Program-made: the position numbers and the translations under genes
Notes under the pieces: model-generated
What the model was told of the DNA's origin: nothing
What the model saw: the letters and a program-made list of their open reading frames with translations, nothing else
The model's database searches: none
In this document: positions 4,971 through 9,946 of the stretch, piece by piece
Position numbering within the stretch: the first letter of the stretch is position 1
Layout: each line of letters starts with the position of its first letter
Assembly (NCBI GenBank): GCA_019414325.1
Contig: DXMG01000061.1
Span: 1 to 9,946, forward strand
Direction of reading: 5' to 3'
DNA: 9,946 nt
From: Collinsella sp.
GTDB taxonomy: Bacteria > Actinomycetota > Coriobacteriia > Coriobacteriales > Coriobacteriaceae

Positions 4971-6272
4971 ATGCAACGACAGCTTATGAGTGAACTTATC
5001 GCTTGGAAATCAAGGGCGAATCGCAAACCTCTCTTGCTTAAGGGAGCCCGCCAGACAGGAAAGACTTGGCTTCTTAACGAATTCGCAAGCCAGCAGTATC
5101 GAAGCGTCATTCGTTTTGACTTTATGCTCGAGCCGAGCACACGCTCGCTGTTCGATGGGGACCTCGACCCCAAGCGCATCATCTCCCAGATAGAGCTCCT
5201 ACGTGGCCAAACCGTAACGCCGACAGACACGCTCATCATCTTCGACGAGATCCAAGAGGCGCCACGCGGGATCACCTCGCTCAAGTACTTCAACGAGCTT
5301 GCACCCGAATACCACATCGTAGCAGCCGGTTCCTATATGGGCCTCGCGCTCCGACGCGAAAACGAGTCATTTCCCGTCGGCAAAATCGACCAGCTCACCA
5401 TGCGTCCCATGGGGTTTGCCGAGTTCGTTCGCGCCGTCGACGGCAACCCGCTCGCCGACGCCATCCTTGCCGCAGACATGAACCTTCTAGCAAACGTCAC
5501 CGAAAAGCTCGTGCACTTGCTCAAGGAATACCTTGTTGTCGGTGGTATGCCCGAAGTTGTCTCCGCTTTCGCCGAGACACGCGACTTCATTGAAGCCCGA
5601 AGGCTTCAGCAGCAAATCATCGAGGCTTACGAATCCGATTTTGGCAAACATGCACCCGCCCGCATCGTCGAGCGCATGAGGTTGGTTTGGAAATCCCTTC
5701 CCGGCCAGCTTGCCAAGGAGAACAAGAAGTTTGTCTATGGCGCCCTTCGCCCTGGAGCGCGCGCACGCGATTTTGAGGAAAGCCTCCAGTGGCTCACGGA
5801 CTACGGAATCGTTCATAAGGTGCCACGTGTTTCCGCTCTAAAGGCACCGCTCTCGAGCTACGAAGACCTCTCGGGCTTCAAACTGTTCTGCATCGACACC
5901 GGCATCCTCGGAGCGCTCTCCGGTCTCTCTCCGGCCATCGTTCTTAACGGATCCGCTGTTTTTACCGAGTTCAAAGGTTCGCTGACCGAACAATACGTCG
6001 CGCAGGAGCTTTTGCTCCAAGACAAAACTCCCGTGTATTGGTCCTCTACCTCTGGCAATGCCGAAACCGACTTTGCCATCGACCATGCGGGAACCGTGCT
6101 TCCGCTTGAGGTCAAGGCGGCAGAGAACCTTAAAGCGAAGAGTCTGAAAATAGCCTGCGAAAAATTCAAACTCGAGCGTTGCGTGAGGAGCTCTCTGGCG
6201 GCATATAGAGACGAGGACACGCTCGTCAATATTCCGCTTTGGGAAATTGGGCAAATCGACAAACTGGCATAA
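4971..6272 (+). CDS. AAA ATPase with DUF4143 (PD-(D/E)XK-like) C-terminus
   Basis: This 433-residue protein belongs to the large family of AAA_14/DUF4143 ATPases common in bacteria and archaea, whose cellular role is still unclear. The ATPase part (about 18-140) has Walker A GARQTGKT (G25-T32), Walker B LIIFDEIQ (D92, E93) and a sensor-like AAGSYMG (118-124). The C-terminal DUF4143 region includes FKLFCIDTG (303-311), KGSLTEQYVAQEL (335-348) and E365-T-D367...E380-V-K382, the layout of a restriction-endonuclease-like core. ATG 4971 follows GGGAGG; an in-frame TTG at 4959 has no better site. The gene is less GC-rich by eye than its neighbours, stands alone beside a tRNA, and is flanked by repeats, which suggests transfer. 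Length is normal and all motifs are intact. DNA or nucleotide handling, or a defence or toxin-like role, is inference. Confidence 0.9.
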   Translation: MQRQLMSELIAWKSRANRKPLLLKGARQTGKTWLLNEFASQQYRSVIRFDFMLEPSTRSLFDGDLDPKRIISQIELLRGQTVTPTDTLIIFDEIQEAPRGITSLKYFNELAPEYHIVAAGSYMGLALRRENESFPVGKIDQLTMRPMGFAEFVRAVDGNPLADAILAADMNLLANVTEKLVHLLKEYLVVGGMPEVVSAFAETRDFIEARRLQQQIIEAYESDFGKHAPARIVERMRLVWKSLPGQLAKENKKFVYGALRPGARARDFEESLQWLTDYGIVHKVPRVSALKAPLSSYEDLSGFKLFCIDTGILGALSGLSPAIVLNGSAVFTEFKGSLTEQYVAQELLLQDKTPVYWSSTSGNAETDFAIDHAGTVLPLEVKAAENLKAKSLKIACEKFKLERCVRSSLAAYRDEDTLVNIPLWEIGQIDKLA

Positions 6273-6299
6273 AGGCTGCGGAGGCGCTCAGCAAGGACT

Positions 6300-6340
6300 G
6301 TCCCCAGGTGCCGGCAGAAAAAACGTCCCTAGGTGCCGGC
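6300..6340. repeat. Short direct repeats after the ATPase gene
   Basis: GTCCCCAGGTGCCGGC (6300-6315) and GTCCCTAGGTGCCGGC (6325-6340) are identical except one base and start 25 bases apart. CCGGCA (6311-6316) can also pair with TGCCGG (6334-6339). There is no gene between 6273 and 6425; the stretch holds this pair and then the right 67-base hairpin. No clear terminator for the ATPase was found. Confidence 0.7.
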
Positions 6341-6345
6341 TGTTG

Positions 6346-6412
6346 AGTTGCGGTGGAATAGGGACTGGTTGAGGCCCGAAAGGGCGATTTTAGTCCGCAT
6401 TTCACCGCAACT
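6346..6412. repeat. 67-base hairpin element, right copy
   Basis: It has the same outer stem (AGTTGCGGTGGAA with TTTCACCGCAACT) and the same total length as 4763-4829. The inner stem is GGACT/AGTCC (6362-6366 with 6392-6396) and the tip is GCCC-GAAA-GGGC, a GNRA-type tetraloop. Three inner pairs differ from the left copy by changes on both sides, so pairing is kept while sequence changes. It ends 13 bases from the ppx stop codon. Confidence 0.8.
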
Positions 6413-6425
6413 TATGAGGGGATGG

Positions 6426-7427
6426 TTAAAGGGCGCTCAGGCTCGGGGTCCAGGCGATGGTGGGGGTCGCGCCGTCGAGAACCTCGTTGATGGTGGCGGC
6501 CATGCCGGCAAGCAGGCTGTTCTCGCTTACGGTGAGCGTGTCGTAGCCGCCGGCTCGCATGAGCTCGCGAATCACCACGGCACCTGCCAAGATCACGCCC
6601 GCGCGCTTGGGTTGCACGCCCGGTAACGCGGCGATGCCCGAAGCATCCAGCGCGGACATGCGCTCGATAGCGGTCGAAACCTGCTCCAGCGAAAGCTCGC
6701 GCAGGTGCACAAAGCTCGAATCATACGGCTCCAGCTCGTGAACGAGTGCCACGAGCGTGGTGACGGTACCACCCACCGCGACCAGGCGCTCGGCGCGCTC
6801 AAAGTCGCTGGGCAGGCCTTCAAAATAGGCGGCGAACTGCTCACCCGCCCACGCGGCAGCGGCAGCAAGCTCGCCGTCCGCAGGCGGCAGCGCCGAGAAG
6901 AACCGCTCCGTCACGCGGCGACAACCGATGTCCAGCGAACGCGTGCCCTCCAGCGCAAAGACCCCACGCTCCGGCGCATAGACGCCCGTCGCGAGCTCCG
7001 TGGATCCGCCGCCCGAATCGGCAACAATGATGCGCTCGCCAGCAAAGTCGTGCGCCACGCCAAAAAACGTCAGGCGTGCCTCGACCTCGCCCGGAATCAC
7101 CTGTGGCTCAAGCCCCAGATCGCGCAGGCCGTCCAGCAGCAGCGCGGCATTGGACGCATCGCGCGCGGCGCTCGTGCATGTGGTGCAGATGCACGCGGCC
7201 CCAAAGGCACGCGCCTCGTCCACAAACATGCGGCATGCGGCGAGCACGCGCTCAACGGCCGCCTCGCAAAAGCGGCCCGTCGCGTCCACGCCCTCGCCCA
7301 AGTCGGTGATCTCGGTATGCTTGGACGATTCCACGATCGCCCCGGCCTCGACCTGCGCTAACACCAGTCGCGACGACACTGTTCCCAGGTCGATCGCGGC
7401 TACCTTATAGCGTTTGCAATCTGCCAT
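6426..7427 (-). CDS. ppx: Ppx/GppA-family phosphatase (exopolyphosphatase)
   Basis: This 333-residue cytoplasmic enzyme has the ASKHA (actin-like ATPase) fold. Family members remove phosphate from polyphosphate chains or convert pppGpp to ppGpp. Visible motifs are the first phosphate loop AAIDLGTVSSRL (10-21), TSAARDASN (85-93), the catalytic glutamate region PGEVEARLTFFG (E114/E116), the second phosphate loop ADSGGGSTEL (136-145) and SLDIGCRRVTERF. The length fits the short actinobacterial type, which lacks the C-terminal HD domain of E. coli Ppx and GppA. It starts 20 bases after the FtsB-like gene with a good GGGGAG site, so it is the last gene of that operon. The actinobacterial order eno / FtsB-like / ppx supports the call. 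Which substrate it prefers cannot be told. Confidence 0.92.
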   Translation of the reverse strand: MADCKRYKVAAIDLGTVSSRLVLAQVEAGAIVESSKHTEITDLGEGVDATGRFCEAAVERVLAACRMFVDEARAFGAACICTTCTSAARDASNAALLLDGLRDLGLEPQVIPGEVEARLTFFGVAHDFAGERIIVADSGGGSTELATGVYAPERGVFALEGTRSLDIGCRRVTERFFSALPPADGELAAAAAWAGEQFAAYFEGLPSDFERAERLVAVGGTVTTLVALVHELEPYDSSFVHLRELSLEQVSTAIERMSALDASGIAALPGVQPKRAGVILAGAVVIRELMRAGGYDTLTVSENSLLAGMAATINEVLDGATPTIAWTPSLSAL

Positions 7428-7447
7428 TGCAGGCTCCCCTCCGGGCG

Positions 7448-8209
7448 CTATTTGCCGTTGGACACGACCGCCTGGCCCTCGACACCGTTAAACCCAAACA
7501 GCATGTCGAGCGCCTGGATGTACCACGGCGCGTCCTTACCGACGTCTTCGATTTCCTTGGCAACTTCGCTGGCCTTCTTGGCGTTCGACGACTTCCTGCT
7601 CGAAGACGAATCCGAATCGTCGTCCAGGCCCTGCACTTCAATTCTCTTCTCGCCGGGCATCACCAGGCCCAAGTCCTCGGATGCCGCGTCCTTGATACCC
7701 TCCTCCGAGAGCAGCTTGTCGACGCTTTTCTGCAGCTCGTCGTTGTACTGCTGGCGAATCTCGACCTGCTTGGCCAAGATATCGCTCGAGCGTTTGGCAA
7801 CGTAGAGGTCGCGCATGGGAAAGTACAGGCTCACGAGCACCAGGGCGACGACAATACCGATAAACAGCCCTCGCTGAGGACCGTGGGTAAAGTCGTAAAT
7901 TGCCTTGACCGCTGCGTTGTCGTTGGCGTAGTGCATAAAGTCCGAGCCGGAAAGACGGCTTGAGGGACGGCGCGGCTTGTCGGACGCCTGGGTCGAAGGG
8001 CGCGACGCATGCTTGGAACGCGATGGGCGCACCGGACTATCCGAGGAACTATTTGGCTGAGCATTGGGATGCGAAGTCGCCGGCGAGCTATACCTGGAGC
8101 GATCAGCACCAGCATAACCAGACCCGCCAAGCTGTGCGGTACGCGCACGACGAGGCGACGGCTCACGCGAACCGGCGGAATAGTACCTGTTGTCGTAAAT
8201 CTGATCCAT
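7448..8209 (-). CDS. FtsB/DivIC-like septum formation initiator protein
   Basis: This 253-residue single-pass membrane protein belongs to the FtsB/DivIC group, which joins FtsL-type partners in the division complex. A long Ser/Arg/Pro-rich disordered cytoplasmic tail (about 11-90) precedes a membrane segment (about 114-130). An extracytoplasmic coiled coil (about 135-170) comes next, then the family's EDLGLVMPGE motif (178-187). The C-terminal part contains an acidic/serine stretch (DDDSDSSSSRKSS) and ends in a hydrophobic DMLFGF segment. I chose ATG 8209 because AAGG lies six bases before it. The open frame runs to 8350, but that would read through the eno terminator. The position downstream of eno and upstream of ppx is the classical actinobacterial one. 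Confidence in the family is good; the sequence outside the core is poorly conserved. Confidence 0.85.
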   Translation of the reverse strand: MDQIYDNRYYSAGSREPSPRRARTAQLGGSGYAGADRSRYSSPATSHPNAQPNSSSDSPVRPSRSKHASRPSTQASDKPRRPSSRLSGSDFMHYANDNAAVKAIYDFTHGPQRGLFIGIVVALVLVSLYFPMRDLYVAKRSSDILAKQVEIRQQYNDELQKSVDKLLSEEGIKDAASEDLGLVMPGEKRIEVQGLDDDSDSSSSRKSSNAKKASEVAKEIEDVGKDAPWYIQALDMLFGFNGVEGQAVVSNGK

Positions 8210-8252
8210 GTGCGCCTTGTGCGGTTGAGGTTTGTTTGCGCTAAGTCCTTTA

Positions 8253-8258
8253 GTTATA
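8253..8258 (-). promoter_or_regulatory. Putative extended -10 of the FtsB-like/ppx operon
   Basis: On the minus strand TGC-TATAAC forms an extended -10 (5 of 6 matches plus TGn) about 44 bases before the ATG of the FtsB-like gene. There is no clear -35 box. It lies after the eno terminator, so the two downstream genes can be expressed independently of eno. Confidence 0.5.
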
Positions 8259-8300
8259 GCACGAGCGCCCGCACCACCTTCGTCAGCCTTTGCTCGACAT

Positions 8301-8332
8301 AAAAAAGGCGCTGAGCCGTATGGCCCAGCGCC
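8301..8332 (-). terminator. Intrinsic terminator of enolase
   Basis: On the minus strand GGCGCTGGGCC pairs with GGCTCAGCGCC around loop ATAC (one G-U pair), followed by TTTTTT. It is a strong textbook hairpin located about 70 bases after the eno stop codon. Confidence 0.93.
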
Positions 8333-8404
8333 CATAGTTCTTTGCGGCATCCAGCCAAGGCGGGGAGGAACCGAGTCAGCCTCCCCCTCGCCAAATTCGC
8401 CCGT

Positions 8405-9706
<1,302 letters not shown>

Positions 9707-9770
9707 TCACTTGGAAACGGGTTGAATGCTTGGCGACGCGGCTTGCACACTGCAGCGGCGCGCAGGTTCA

Positions 9771-9820
9771 TAAGTTAGCCTTGTCGCACTTTTTGCATTA
9801 TGCCCTAAGTTAGCCTAGGG
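9771..9820 (-). promoter_or_regulatory. Putative eno promoter region with paired 11-base repeats
   Basis: TAAGTTAGCCT occurs at 9771-9781 and again at 9806-9816, 35 bases apart. On the minus strand a CATAAT hexamer (9797-9802; 5 of 6 matches) lies between them and could be the eno -10, about 100 bases before the ATG. The outer repeat also sits inside a CCCTA...TAGGG dyad (9803-9820). No clear -35 box is seen. A regulator binding both repeats would enclose the promoter, but this is inference. Confidence 0.4.
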
Positions 9821-9911
9821 ATACATATGAATTGGAGAAATCATTCTTTGAGGCGCTTATTTTTGCACCGAGCATTCATCTCTAGAGGTCACCCATTACA
9901 GTCTGAAATAG

Positions 9912-9933
9912 GCCATCGATAAATTTCGATGGC
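9912..9933. other. Perfect 8-base-pair hairpin near the window end
   Basis: GCCATCGA (9912-9919) pairs with TCGATGGC (9926-9933) around TAAATT. No T-run follows on either strand. The surrounding stretch 9821-9946 is AT-richer and holds no credible gene. The hairpin may belong to a gene outside the window. Confidence 0.45.
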
Positions 9934-9946
9934 GAGCATTCGGCGC

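Noticed and set aside
4501..4989. Open frame of 162 codons through the tRNA-terminator copies and tandem repeats
   Set aside because: It runs across two terminators and repeat DNA, has no ribosome site, and its only repeated peptide is the translation of the 33-base repeats. It overlaps the ATPase start.
8210..8350. Longer N-terminus of the FtsB-like protein from ATG 8350
   Set aside because: It would be translated through the eno terminator, upstream of the likely promoter, and the added residues look like non-coding sequence. ATG 8209 has a good ribosome site.

Overview
The window looks like a chromosomal segment of a high-GC, gut-type actinobacterium of the class Coriobacteriia, most likely Collinsella or a close relative. 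This is an inference from three things: base composition, the actinobacterial gene order enolase / FtsB-like protein / Ppx-GppA phosphatase, and a DUF4342 gene joined to a two-component system. No rRNA, CRISPR array, transposase or integrase was seen.

Layout: (1) 78-2896, plus strand: a promoter, a DUF4342 membrane protein, an OmpR-type response regulator and a sensor histidine kinase form one tight operon that ends at a hairpin serving both directions. (2) 2919-3592, minus strand: a PTS IIB subunit of the galactitol type and a small VOC (glyoxalase-fold) protein, with no IIA or IIC nearby. (3) 3695-4379, plus strand: an unrecognised membrane-anchored helical-repeat protein. (4) 4411-4495: tRNA-Leu(UAA) with its terminator.

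(5) 4496-6425 is the accessory part. The 3' end of the tRNA and its terminator occur a second time about 197 bases downstream. Between the two copies lies a 129-base element that can fold into three hairpins closed by an inverted copy of the tRNA T-arm. Next comes an AAA ATPase with a DUF4143/PD-(D/E)XK-like C-terminus. It is preceded by tandem 33-base dyad repeats and bracketed by two 67-base hairpin elements of identical length, whose inner stems differ by compensatory base pairs. The ATPase gene is less GC-rich by eye than its neighbours, consistent with an acquired cassette beside a tRNA gene.

(6) 6426-9694, minus strand: core genes eno, then an FtsB/DivIC-like septum protein, then ppx/gppA. 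A strong terminator separates eno from the other two, which have their own promoter. The last 250 bases are the eno upstream region, with a paired 11-base repeat around a possible -10 box.

The most unusual signals are the covarying 67-base hairpins around the ATPase and the structured tRNA-derived element before it.
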